Source: Acidobacteriota bacterium
Lineage (GTDB): Bacteria > Acidobacteriota > Terriglobia > Terriglobales > Acidobacteriaceae
Assembly: GCA_021778845.1 (NCBI GenBank)
Contig: JAJYBU010000024.1
Coordinates: 1 to 58,368, forward strand
Length of the DNA stretch: 58,368 bases
Direction of reading: 5' to 3'
The notes under the pieces were generated by a model, which worked only from the letters and a program-made list of their open reading frames with translations, ran no database searches and was not told the DNA's origin. The position numbers were made by a program, and so were the translations under genes. This document shows, in pieces, positions 41,302 to 49,703 of this stretch. Positions within the stretch are counted from its first letter, which is position 1. Each line of letters begins with the position of its first letter.

Positions 41302-42456
41302 ATGAGAGAAAATGCCATCGTGCCCCCATCGATCTCCCCCGCCCCTTTCGCTCACTGGATGCTGCGTGAGATCTTCGAACAGCCGGACACGCTTGCGGCA
41401 ACAATTCAGCGCTATATGGATGGCTCGGAACTCCGTACCGAGACCTGCGCCGAAGTCCTGACCTGGCTCAAGCGAGTGCAGAACAAAATTGTGATCGCAG
41501 CCAGCGGATCAAGCCGCCACGCAGGTCTGCTCGCAGAACTCATCATCGAGGACCTCAGCGGCATTCCTGTCGATGTGGAGTATGCCAGCGAGTACTGCTA
41601 TCGCTCGGAGAAGGCGATGAGCAACGCGGCCGTAATGGTCATCTCGCAGTCGGGTGAAACCGCCGACACGCTCGCGGCGCTGCGCAAGGCAAACGTGGCG
41701 AGTCATGAGACGCTGGCTATCGTCAACGTAGATGATTCGACCATGGACCGCGAGGCGACCGTCACTTTCCCGACCATTGCCGGACGTGAGCGGGCTATTC
41801 CCGCCACCAAGAGCTTCACCGCGCAGTTGCTGAATCTCTATCTTTTTGGACTGATGAGCGCAATCATACGCGACACAATCGACGCGGCGGAACTCAAACA
41901 GCGCTTGCTGGAAGTCACGGAGCTTCCCGGCCAGATTGAAATGCAACTCAAGAGCTGGGAGGAGGCCATGCATCGCGTCGCCTACCAGTATCGAGCCGCC
42001 AAGAACTTCCTCTTCCTTGGCCGCGGCATGCACTATCCGATTGCTCGCGAGGGCGCATTGAAGCTCAAGGAATCCGCCTACCTGCACGCCGAAGGATACC
42101 CGAGCGGCGAACTAAAGCATGGCCCCAACGCGCTGGTCGCGGAAGGAACGCCGCTGGTCATGATCGCGACCGTCGACCACTCCGACGCCGATTCCGTCCA
42201 GCGTTACGAGAAGGTCGTTCAACTTATGCGCGACATGCGCGAGCAGCATGCAAGCATTCTTGCGATTGCCAATGTGGGAGACGGAGTGGTGGCGGGCCTC
42301 GCAGATCACACCGTCTATGTGGCTGAGATGCGGGAGCCCCTGCTCGCAATCTGTGAGACGATTCCGCTGCAGCTACTCTCTTATTGGATGGCAATCAATA
42401 ATGGAATTGACGTGGACCATCCGCGAAACTTGACCAAGGCTGTACTGGCGGAGTAA
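41293..42456 (+). CDS. SIS-domain glucosamine-6-phosphate deaminase/isomerase (NagB-II/GlmS-C type)
   Basis: A 387-residue protein equal to the isomerase half of GlmS without the glutaminase domain. Two SIS domains (about 45-190 and 220-365) carry IAASGSSRHAGLL, VISQSGETADTLAALR, FLGRGMHYPIAREGALKLKE and HAEGYPSGELKHGPNAL, ending in DVDHPRNLTKAVLAE as GlmS does (NVDQPRNLAKSV). Without the glutaminase part the expected direction is GlcN6P to fructose-6-phosphate plus ammonia. The position between DeoR and a GlcNAc kinase supports this. ATG 41302 is a possible alternative start. Confidence 0.9.
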   Translation: MIIMRENAIVPPSISPAPFAHWMLREIFEQPDTLAATIQRYMDGSELRTETCAEVLTWLKRVQNKIVIAASGSSRHAGLLAELIIEDLSGIPVDVEYASEYCYRSEKAMSNAAVMVISQSGETADTLAALRKANVASHETLAIVNVDDSTMDREATVTFPTIAGRERAIPATKSFTAQLLNLYLFGLMSAIIRDTIDAAELKQRLLEVTELPGQIEMQLKSWEEAMHRVAYQYRAAKNFLFLGRGMHYPIAREGALKLKESAYLHAEGYPSGELKHGPNALVAEGTPLVMIATVDHSDADSVQRYEKVVQLMRDMREQHASILAIANVGDGVVAGLADHTVYVAEMREPLLAICETIPLQLLSYWMAINNGIDVDHPRNLTKAVLAE

Positions 42457-42464
42457 CCGATCGC

Positions 42465-43400
42465 ATGGCGTTTTTTCTGGCACTTGATGTTGGCGGCACC
42501 AAAACAGACTATGTCCTGGCGGACGAGACACGCGAACTTGCGCGAGTTCGCACCGGCACCATCAAGCGCATGCGCGCTGACTCCGAGACGGCCACGGCGA
42601 ACCTCGAACAGGCGCTCGCAGAGTTGACTGCCCGCAGCGGCGTCGCCATGAACGCCATCAGCCGCACCTGCGTGGGCACTGCAGGAGAGAGCGTTCCACT
42701 GGTGGCCGATTGGCTGCGAGAATCCCTCAGGGCCAGAGTCTCCGGCGACCTCATCCTGATCGGCGACGTAGAGATTGCGCTTGACGCCGCGTTTCGTGGT
42801 GGAGAAGGGGTCCTCGCCATGGCCGGAACAGGATCAAATGTGGCCGGCCGCACCGTCGACGGAAGACTGGTGAGGGCTGGCGGATGGGGTCCGGCGCTGG
42901 CCGATCAAGGTTCCGCGCACAGGATCGGACTCGAAAGTCTGCGCGCTGCGTTTCTTGCCAAAGATGAAGGCCGCTCAACCCTCCTGTTCGATGCGGTGCT
43001 CGAGTTCTGGCAGCTCGCCTCTCTGGATCTTCTGATCGAGTACGCCAATAGCCGTCCCGCTCCGGACTTTTCCCGACTTTCCGAGGTGGTCTTGCGCTGC
43101 GCGAACCAGGGCGATGAGGTTGCCACTTCGGTGCTTCGGAAGGAGGGTGAGGATCTCGGGTGGCTGGTGCGCGTGGTGGTCCGCCGTCTGCGCTCGGCCT
43201 CCGCGGCGGCCAATTCCGGCGAGCAACCTACGCTGCCGTCCCTCGCCTTCACCGGCTCGATCCTGGAGAAAGTTCAACCTGTGCGAGACGCTCTCATCGC
43301 AGCCGTAAGCTCGGAGTTCGCCACCATTCGCACCCTCGACGGGGTCGTTGATCCCATCGAGGGTGCGATCTGGCGCGCACGCACCGGCGGCAAATCCTAG
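42465..43400 (+). CDS. BadF/BadG-type N-acetylglucosamine kinase
   Basis: A 311-residue ASKHA-fold sugar kinase of the BadF/BadG/BcrA group that includes eukaryotic NAGK. Motifs are the phosphate-1 loop LALDVGGTKTDYVLAD, GDVEIALDAAF, the phosphate-2 loop LAMAGTGSNVAGR with GGWGPALADQGSAHRIGLES, and an adenosine region LAFTGSILEKV. It would phosphorylate GlcNAc to GlcNAc-6-phosphate, feeding NagA. It follows the SIS gene by 8 nt with GGAG upstream, so the two are one operon. Glucosamine as substrate cannot be excluded. Confidence 0.88.
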   Translation: MAFFLALDVGGTKTDYVLADETRELARVRTGTIKRMRADSETATANLEQALAELTARSGVAMNAISRTCVGTAGESVPLVADWLRESLRARVSGDLILIGDVEIALDAAFRGGEGVLAMAGTGSNVAGRTVDGRLVRAGGWGPALADQGSAHRIGLESLRAAFLAKDEGRSTLLFDAVLEFWQLASLDLLIEYANSRPAPDFSRLSEVVLRCANQGDEVATSVLRKEGEDLGWLVRVVVRRLRSASAAANSGEQPTLPSLAFTGSILEKVQPVRDALIAAVSSEFATIRTLDGVVDPIEGAIWRARTGGKS

Positions 43401-43419
43401 ATCGTTGGCCGTGCACCCA

Positions 43420-44526
43420 TCATGGCCGTACGCCGAAGGTAAACTCCGTCTCCGAGTGCATCGTCTGCCCAGGCCTCAATAGCGTCGAAGGAAACTTCGG
43501 CTGATTCGGTGAATCAGGAAAGTGCTGGGTCTCCAGGCAGAACGCCGCATTCTTCTGATAGGTCACGCCATACTTCCCTGTCTTCGTCCCATCGAGGAAG
43601 TTTCCTGTATAAAACTGCACTCCCGGCTGGGTCGTGGTTACGGTAAGCGTGCGTCCGCTGGTCGGATCGTACACCTTCGCCGCCAGGTGCAGACTATCGC
43701 CCGAAGCATTGAGCACCCAGTTATGGTCGTAGCCGCTGCCAATTTTCAATTGCTCATTAGCGTCGCTGATGCGCGCTCCGATCTCCGTCGGCTTGCGAAA
43801 ATCAAACGGCGTTCCCGCAACTGGCGCCAACTCACTCGTAGGAATCTGCGTCGTGCCCACTGGCGTATAACGGTCCGCCGGAATCATCAGCACATCCTGC
43901 AAAATATTGCCCTTCCCATCGCCCGCCAGATTGAAGTAGCTGTGGTTGGTAAGATTCACCACCGTCGGCTTGGTAGTCGTCGCACTGTAATTGATTTTAA
44001 GGGACGTACCCACGACCGTATAGCGCACATGCACCGTAAGCGTGCCGGGAAATCCCATATCGCCATCCGGGCTCACCAGCGACAGATCAACGCCATCGGG
44101 AATCTCTTGCCCGGTCCACACTTTGGAACTGAAGCCCGCAGGCCCGCCATGCAGCGCGTTGCCATTGTTATTCACAGGGACATGGAATGTCTTTCCATCG
44201 ATCGAAAACGTGCCCTTGGCGATGCGATTTCCATAGCGCCCCACGATCGCGCCGAAGTAGGTGCTGGTGTCGGACTCATATTGCGCCACGCTGTCATAGC
44301 CCAGGACCACATCGGCCATATTGCCACTGCGATCCGGCGCCTCGATGCTTACCACGCGCGCGCCGAACGTCGTGATACGCACGGTCAGATCATGGTCGCT
44401 GAGGGTATAGATCTGCACCGGTTTGCCGTCTGCCGTCTTACCCCATGGCATGCTCGTGACGCTGGCCTTTGCCAGCGAACTCATCAACAGAACCGCAATT
44501 CCCGCCATCAGATACTTTAACTTCAT
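43420..44526 (-). CDS. Secreted aldose 1-epimerase
   Basis: A 368-residue mutarotase with a signal peptide (about 1-22). The galactose mutarotase fold shows FGARVVSIEAPDRSGNMADVVLGY, FGAIVGRYGNRIAKG, NNGNALHGGPAGFSSKVW, LTNHSYFNLAGDG (catalytic His), the GSGYDHNWVLN strand and the catalytic Glu region CLETQHFPDSPNQP. It interconverts alpha and beta aldoses, in this case probably in the periplasm. AGGAGA precedes the ATG at 44526. It is convergent with the kinase (19 bp apart) and lies 64 nt after araD on the same strand, perhaps in one transcript with araBD. Confidence 0.94.
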   Translation of the reverse strand: MKLKYLMAGIAVLLMSSLAKASVTSMPWGKTADGKPVQIYTLSDHDLTVRITTFGARVVSIEAPDRSGNMADVVLGYDSVAQYESDTSTYFGAIVGRYGNRIAKGTFSIDGKTFHVPVNNNGNALHGGPAGFSSKVWTGQEIPDGVDLSLVSPDGDMGFPGTLTVHVRYTVVGTSLKINYSATTTKPTVVNLTNHSYFNLAGDGKGNILQDVLMIPADRYTPVGTTQIPTSELAPVAGTPFDFRKPTEIGARISDANEQLKIGSGYDHNWVLNASGDSLHLAAKVYDPTSGRTLTVTTTQPGVQFYTGNFLDGTKTGKYGVTYQKNAAFCLETQHFPDSPNQPKFPSTLLRPGQTMHSETEFTFGVRP

Positions 44527-44590
44527 TATTTCTCCTTGAGCATTCAATCGACTTCAATCACGATCGCGGCACTATTCTTCACTACGCTTC

Positions 44591-45313
44591 TTACCCTTGT
44601 CCATAGGTCGCGCTAGCTCCATGCTTGCGCAGGTAGTGGCGATCGAGCAGCGCCTGCGATACCCCTTCCGCACTCGCCTTCAGTGTCAGCGTGCGATACG
44701 CCATCTTCGCGACCGCCTCCAACACCACGGCATTGTGCGCCGCATCCGCAGCATTCTTCCCCCACACAAACGGAGCATGTCCCGCAACCAGGCACGCCGG
44801 CACCGCCATCGGATCAATCTTTGATCCGCCACCGGCGATGCCATCCGCGCCGCCGAACCGCGCCACTATTGCCAGTCCGGTCTCATGCACATATCGACCG
44901 TTGATTGCCTCATCCGTCAGCGGCGAAGTCACCGGAACCGGCCCATGAAAGTAGTCCGCATGCGTTGTTCCGAACGCAGGAATCGGCAACCAGGCTTGCG
45001 CAAAGCTAGTCGCAAACTCCGAATGCGTATGGACGACCGCCCCAATCTCGGTAAACTCCCGATATAGCAGCGTGTGTGTGTCCAGGTCCGAGGACGGCTT
45101 TAGCGTTCCCTCGACAATCTTTCCATCGAGATTGGTGACCACCATGTCCTCCGCCTTCAGCACATCATAATCCACGCCTGACGGCTTGATCACCACGAGC
45201 CCCTGCTCCCGGTCCACACCCGAAGCGTTGCCAAACGTATACAGCACCAACCCCTTGCGCACAAGCTCCAGGTTGGCCTCCAGCACCTCTTCCCGCAGTT
45301 TTTTCAAAAGCAT
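44591..45313 (-). CDS. araD: L-ribulose-5-phosphate 4-epimerase
   Basis: A 240-residue class II aldolase-fold enzyme that converts L-ribulose-5-phosphate to D-xylulose-5-phosphate. Visible are the phosphate-binding GNASGVDREQGLVVIKPSG, zinc ligands in AVVHTHSEFATSFAQ (two His), the HADYFHGPVPVT segment and the later His in GHAPFVWGKNAADA. The start MLLKKLREEVLEANLELV fits the family length (about 230 residues); a longer form from 45391 would add an unrelated 26 residues. GTGAGGTG lies about 7 nt upstream. It lies 90 nt after araB on the same strand. Confidence 0.94.
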   Translation of the reverse strand: MLLKKLREEVLEANLELVRKGLVLYTFGNASGVDREQGLVVIKPSGVDYDVLKAEDMVVTNLDGKIVEGTLKPSSDLDTHTLLYREFTEIGAVVHTHSEFATSFAQAWLPIPAFGTTHADYFHGPVPVTSPLTDEAINGRYVHETGLAIVARFGGADGIAGGGSKIDPMAVPACLVAGHAPFVWGKNAADAAHNAVVLEAVAKMAYRTLTLKASAEGVSQALLDRHYLRKHGASATYGQG

Positions 45314-45403
45314 CCGCAACACCTCACTCGACTTTCGTTGTTCTTCCAAATCTTTGTGGCGTTCAGCCGTAAATTCGCCTCTCGCTCGCAAGCTGATCGT
45401 TCG

Positions 45404-46984
45404 TTACACGCCGCGGACATCCGCCGCAATGCGCCGCAGCTCGGGAAGCACATCCCCCATCACAGCCGGCGAACTTTCCCTCTGTCCAAAAGCAAAGTAC
45501 ACCTTGCGATATAGAGCAAATAACTCGTCATAGCGAGCGACGGCCGCAGGGTCAGGCTCATAGGTCCTGAACGGTAGGCACATCTTCGCCTGCGCCTCCT
45601 CGATCGTTGCAAACACGCCCGCGGCAAGCAACGCAAAGATTCCCGACCCCAGGCTCGTCGGCACACCATCCGGCACCAGCACCGGCTTGCCCAGCACGTT
45701 CGCATACACCTGATTCAGCACTACGTTGTTCTGCGGAATCCCGCCCGCATTGATCACGCGATTCACCGGAACCCCATGCTCCGCCATCCGATCCAGAATA
45801 ATCCGCGTATGAAACGCAGTTCCTTCGATTGCCGCAAACAACTCATCCTTTGCCGTATGGATCAGGTTCCAGCCTAAGGTCATGCCGCCCAGCTCAGGGT
45901 TCACCAAGACCGTGCGGTCGCCATTATCCCAACTCAGCCGCAGCAGCCCCGTCTGGGCCGGCTTGTACTGATCCAGTCCCTCCGAGAGCGCACGAACATC
46001 CGTGCCCGCGCGTCGCGCAATCGCCTCAAAGATATCGCCCGTGGCCGAAAGCCCCGCTTCAATCCCCGTGAACGCCGGATGCACGCTTCCCGGCACGACA
46101 CCACATACGCCCGGGACCAACCGCGTCTCCCGGCTCATCGCAATGATGCACGTTGATGTCCCCACTACGTTCACGACATCTCCCTCGCGGCACCCCGCGC
46201 CAATCGCATCCCAATGCGCATCGAACGCTCCCACAGGAATCGGAATCCCTGCAAGGAGGCCCATCTCTGCGGCCCACCGCTCACTCAACCCTCCCGCAAT
46301 CGCATCCGAGCACCGATAGTCTCCGTTCAGCTTCGCTCGAACGCCATCGAATAGCGGATCGAGCTTTGACAGAAACTCCTGCGACGGCAAGCCGCCCCAG
46401 CGTGGATTCCACATCCACTTGTGTCCCATCGCGCAGACGCTCCGCGGCGCAAGCGCAGGGTCCGAGATGCCTATCAATGTCGCAGCAACCATGTCACAGT
46501 GCTCGAATGCAGTAGCAAAGCGTTCCCGCTTGTCCGGGTTATTCCGCAGCCAATACAGCAGCTTCGCAAAGCCCCACTCGTGCGAATACACCCCACCGCA
46601 CCACTCGATGGCTTCGAGCCCCATAGCATGAGCAAGCTCTGTAATCTCCTGCGCCTCCTTGTGCGCACGGTGGTCGCACCAGAGCATATATTCATCCAGC
46701 GGCTGGAGTTGAGCATCGACCGGAATCACGCTCGACCCGGTGGTATCCAGCCCCAGCGCCGCAATTTTTTTCGCGTCCACACCACTTTGCCGCACTACCT
46801 CTCGGACGGCTTCCACCAGAGCGCGCATCTGGTCCTCATGCGACTGCGTCGCAAAGTCCGGATCCTCCCGCCGGCGATGCAGCGGGTATCCCGCCGAGGC
46901 TGTGCCCAGCCGCCCTCGCTCGCTATCGAGCAGCGTCACGCGCACGCTCAGCGTCCCAAAATCCACACCTGCAACGATTGCCAT
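45404..46984 (-). CDS. araB: Ribulokinase
   Basis: A 526-residue FGGY-family kinase phosphorylating L-ribulose. Motifs are GVDFGTLSVRVTLLD, ALGLDTTGSSVIPVD, ECCGGVYS-like EWCGGVYSHEWGFAKLLYWLR, VGAFDAHWDAIGAG (catalytic Asp), NVVGTSTCIIAMS, and AGGIPQNNVVLNQVYANVLGKPV. It is full length. AGAGGA upstream serves as ribosome-binding site. It is divergent from a LacI-type regulator with a matching operator between them. No L-arabinose isomerase (araA) is present within this window. Confidence 0.95.
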   Translation of the reverse strand: MAIVAGVDFGTLSVRVTLLDSERGRLGTASAGYPLHRRREDPDFATQSHEDQMRALVEAVREVVRQSGVDAKKIAALGLDTTGSSVIPVDAQLQPLDEYMLWCDHRAHKEAQEITELAHAMGLEAIEWCGGVYSHEWGFAKLLYWLRNNPDKRERFATAFEHCDMVAATLIGISDPALAPRSVCAMGHKWMWNPRWGGLPSQEFLSKLDPLFDGVRAKLNGDYRCSDAIAGGLSERWAAEMGLLAGIPIPVGAFDAHWDAIGAGCREGDVVNVVGTSTCIIAMSRETRLVPGVCGVVPGSVHPAFTGIEAGLSATGDIFEAIARRAGTDVRALSEGLDQYKPAQTGLLRLSWDNGDRTVLVNPELGGMTLGWNLIHTAKDELFAAIEGTAFHTRIILDRMAEHGVPVNRVINAGGIPQNNVVLNQVYANVLGKPVLVPDGVPTSLGSGIFALLAAGVFATIEEAQAKMCLPFRTYEPDPAAVARYDELFALYRKVYFAFGQRESSPAVMGDVLPELRRIAADVRGV

Positions 46985-47066
46985 ACTTATCCTCTTTCAG
47001 ATCCACGCAGCATTGCGTCGTCCGCCAGGCTACTCATAGCCCATTGAAACAAGACACGAACTCAGT

Positions 47067-47078
47067 GTAAACGTTTTC
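47067..47078. promoter_or_regulatory. LacI-family-type operator GTAAACGTTTTC
   Basis: The imperfect palindrome GTAAACGTTTTC has the central CG and AAACGTTT core typical of LacI/GalR-family sites. It lies 82 nt upstream of araB and 115 nt upstream of the divergent lacI gene, the expected place for an autoregulated sugar repressor. Confidence 0.7.
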
Positions 47079-47086
47079 CCTCAGGT

Positions 47087-47160
47087 ACTATAACTCCAGA
47101 TGACCTTGATCGTCGATTCTGGCCTCGACCTTACCCAGTAGGCGCTCGTGCAGTTATAGT
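47087..47160. repeat. Inverted pair ACTATAACT / AGTTATAGT in the araB-lacI region
   Basis: ACTATAACT (47087-47095) recurs inverted as AGTTATAGT (47152-47160), centres 65 bp apart (about six helical turns). A short direct repeat TCAGGTAC also occurs twice (47081-47088 and about 47179-47186). These could be additional regulator sites that loop the promoter region. Seen directly; function inferred. Confidence 0.4.
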
Positions 47161-47193
47161 TATCCTGCGCTCAAAGTCTCAGGTACCTATCCC

Positions 47194-48291
47194 GTGAAAC
47201 GTTCCCGCAAGGCTGCTGACACCTCTACACCCGCAAAGATCGACATTCGCAGCGTAGCCTCGCTTGCTCGCGTCTCGATTGCGACAGTATCCCGCACCAT
47301 CAACCACGTACCCACGGTGGACCCAATTCTTGCGGCTCGCGTCTGGAAGGCAGTCCGCGAGCTTAACTACTTCCCCAACACACAGGCACGAGCTCTGGTC
47401 TCCGGCAAAAGCCGGCTACTTGGCCTCATCGTGTCAGAGATTACCAACCCGTTCTTCCCCGAGTTGATCCAGGAGTTTGAACACGCCGCTGTCGCGCATG
47501 GCTATGAAATTCTGCTCGGCTCGACCAACTATGAGCCCAAAACGATGGAACTCTGTTCGCGACGCATGATCGAGCGAATGGTGGACGGCGTCGCTATCAT
47601 GACCTTCGGCATCGAGGACTTTCTGCTCGATCGATTTACAGCGGATAATATTCCATTCGTCTTCATCGATCCTGCGCCTTCACGGCCTCTCAACAGCGTT
47701 CTCGCTGTAGATTATCGCGCGGGCATCTATGAAGGCGTACAGCATCTTGCTGTCCTTGGGCATCGCGATATCGGCTTCATCAGTGGTCCATTGAACCGCA
47801 GGTCTGCTCAAAGTCGCAAAGCTGCATTTCTAAGTTGTCTTGAATCCACCGGCATCAAGGCCAACCATGACTGGCTTATCGAAGGCACGCACACCCTGGA
47901 TGGCGGACGCGACGCCATGCGGCACATTCTCGCTTTACCAAACTGGCCAACAGCCATCATGTGCTCCAATGACATGACAGCCATTGGCGTGCAGCATGCG
48001 CTCTTCGAGGCGAATCTTAAGGTGCCGAGCGATTTCTCGCTCATCGGCTTCGACGATATTCATCTCGCTGAATACACCATCCCGCCCTTGACGACCATAC
48101 GGATGTCCTGCAAGGACCTCGCAAACAAGGCCATCGAGAATCTCTTATCGCGATTGAACCCGCCCGAAGGCCAAGGCGAGGACGCAACCACCATCACCAC
48201 CCGTCTAATCGCTCGGCAGACAACTGGGTTCCCGCGAAATACTCTTCAGGACCTGAAGCAGACACCAGCCCGCAAGCCCCAATCGCGATAG
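47194..48291 (+). CDS. LacI-family transcriptional regulator
   Basis: A 365-residue repressor with a helix-turn-helix (about 18-45; SVASLARVSIATVSRTINHVP), the hinge region (ARALVSGKSRLLGLIVSEIT) and a periplasmic-binding-like sensing domain (about 75-345; FFPELIQEFEHAAVAHGYEILLG, MCSNDMTAIGVQHAL, FSLIGFDDIHLAEYTIPPLTTI). It starts with GTG. By position it should control araBD and the epimerase, with a pentose or its phosphate as effector. It is convergent with mqnC, 37 bp apart. Confidence 0.95.
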   Translation: MKRSRKAADTSTPAKIDIRSVASLARVSIATVSRTINHVPTVDPILAARVWKAVRELNYFPNTQARALVSGKSRLLGLIVSEITNPFFPELIQEFEHAAVAHGYEILLGSTNYEPKTMELCSRRMIERMVDGVAIMTFGIEDFLLDRFTADNIPFVFIDPAPSRPLNSVLAVDYRAGIYEGVQHLAVLGHRDIGFISGPLNRRSAQSRKAAFLSCLESTGIKANHDWLIEGTHTLDGGRDAMRHILALPNWPTAIMCSNDMTAIGVQHALFEANLKVPSDFSLIGFDDIHLAEYTIPPLTTIRMSCKDLANKAIENLLSRLNPPEGQGEDATTITTRLIARQTTGFPRNTLQDLKQTPARKPQSR

Positions 48292-48328
48292 GCAACCATC
48301 GACTTCCCCTGCAATTTCAGAGAGCGGC

Positions 48329-49444
48329 CTATCCTCTGCCTGAATATGCCTCAGGAACCGGTGCCGTTCGTGCCCGCGCAACGCTTCGGTAGGTGGCTGT
48401 ATATCCGAGGCTGCGAGCGAACGCGAGAATCTTGTCGAACTGCAAATTAATCGTGGCTCCCGCCTTCTGCGTGACCTCATCTTCGATAGGTAGATCGAAA
48501 TCATCGGCTCCATACAACAGGCCTTCTAGAGCGCGCTCATTCTGCGTTAAAACGGAGGTGCGAATACGTGGCACATTGTCCAGATAGATCCGGCTCAACG
48601 CAAGGTGGCGCAGATACTCGCCAGTGCTGATCTCGATCCCGCCAAGCTGGCTGCCCAGAGGCGTAAAGTACGGCTTGAACGTCCAGCACAGAAAGCTTCC
48701 CAGTCCACCCACCTCATCCTGAAATTGGCGCGTGCGTTCCAGGTGCTCGATCCGTTCCTCGATCGTCTCGTCGAACCCTATCACCATCGTCGCGGAGGTG
48801 CTCAGTCCCGCCTCCACAATTGCCGTCTGCGCCTCAAAGTACTGTGCGACCGTGTACTTGAACTTGCTGTGACGCCGTCGAAAATCTTCCGTGAGGATCT
48901 CCGACCCTCCTCCCGTAATCCAGCGCACGCCAGCGTCCTTGAATCGCCGCGCTGTCGTTAGATAATCGAGCTTGGCATGATCGGCAAGGTACATGAACTC
49001 AGCGATCGTCAGAGCATAAAACTCCAACTGGTCACCATAGCGCGCCCGCACGGCCGAAAATAACTCGCAGTAATACTCGAGCGGCAACTGCGGATTAAAC
49101 CCACCGTTAAATCCGATGAGATCACCGCCAAGTTCAATCAACTCATCGATCTTCGCAAAGACCTGCTCCTGGCTCAGCACATAACCGCCCTCGGCCCCGG
49201 GAAGAGTATAGAAGGCGCAGTAATCACATTGCGCCACGCACACATTGGTGTAGTTAATGATGCGCATCAACATGTACGTACACTCCGCAGGTTCATGGAA
49301 CCGCTTGCGCACGATCTGCGCAAATTCGCGCAACTCATCATTGCTCGCGTTCTTCCATAACCACAGAGCCTCAGCGGGCGTCACACGCTCGCGCTTCTGA
49401 AGCTTCACTCGAATTTCATTGGATAACGACGCTGTAGTACTCAC
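48329..49444 (-). CDS. mqnC: Radical SAM enzyme, MqnC-like (dehypoxanthine futalosine cyclase)
   Basis: A 371-residue radical SAM protein of the CofH/MqnC/MqnE group. The 4Fe-4S motif is CVAQCDYC (Cys-x3-Cys-x2-Cys) within NYTNVCVAQCDYCAFY. The later segments GGGSEILTEDFRRR, SATMVIGFDETIEERIEHL and FQDEVGGLGSFLCWTFKP follow the MqnC pattern. MqnC cyclises dehypoxanthine futalosine in the alternative menaquinone pathway; a quinone is needed by the bc complex encoded here. No other mqn genes are in the window. GTG 49444 is the start, with TAGACT 6 nt upstream. MqnC rather than CofH or MqnE is likely, not proven. Confidence 0.82.
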   Translation of the reverse strand: MSTTASLSNEIRVKLQKRERVTPAEALWLWKNASNDELREFAQIVRKRFHEPAECTYMLMRIINYTNVCVAQCDYCAFYTLPGAEGGYVLSQEQVFAKIDELIELGGDLIGFNGGFNPQLPLEYYCELFSAVRARYGDQLEFYALTIAEFMYLADHAKLDYLTTARRFKDAGVRWITGGGSEILTEDFRRRHSKFKYTVAQYFEAQTAIVEAGLSTSATMVIGFDETIEERIEHLERTRQFQDEVGGLGSFLCWTFKPYFTPLGSQLGGIEISTGEYLRHLALSRIYLDNVPRIRTSVLTQNERALEGLLYGADDFDLPIEDEVTQKAGATINLQFDKILAFARSLGYTATYRSVARARTAPVPEAYSGRG

Positions 49445-49450
49445 TCTTCC

Positions 49451-49456
49451 AGTCTA
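49451..49456 (-). promoter_or_regulatory. -10-like element TAGACT, 6 nt before the mqnC start
   Basis: Minus-strand TAGACT is followed by GGAAGA and GTG. The purine run abuts the start codon, so a leaderless transcript is more likely than Shine-Dalgarno initiation. Confidence 0.45.
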
Positions 49457-49703
49457 TCTCCGGATGGCCTGGACACGCTCCATTCCGTGCCCTCGTGATC
49501 CATATTTTTCTCTTGCGGCGGACGCTCCCGACCGATGATGCGAGAGGTATTTCACTCTGCGAAGGGCCGGCACTGAACATGCAGTCGGCTACCGCTACTC
49601 TTCCATCCGAAATACCCGCCGAGATCAAAGACTGTTCAGCCAACCACTATCACCTCACTCTCCTTTGCTACGATGATTCTTTCGTTGTCCGAGGAGCGAC
49701 TCC

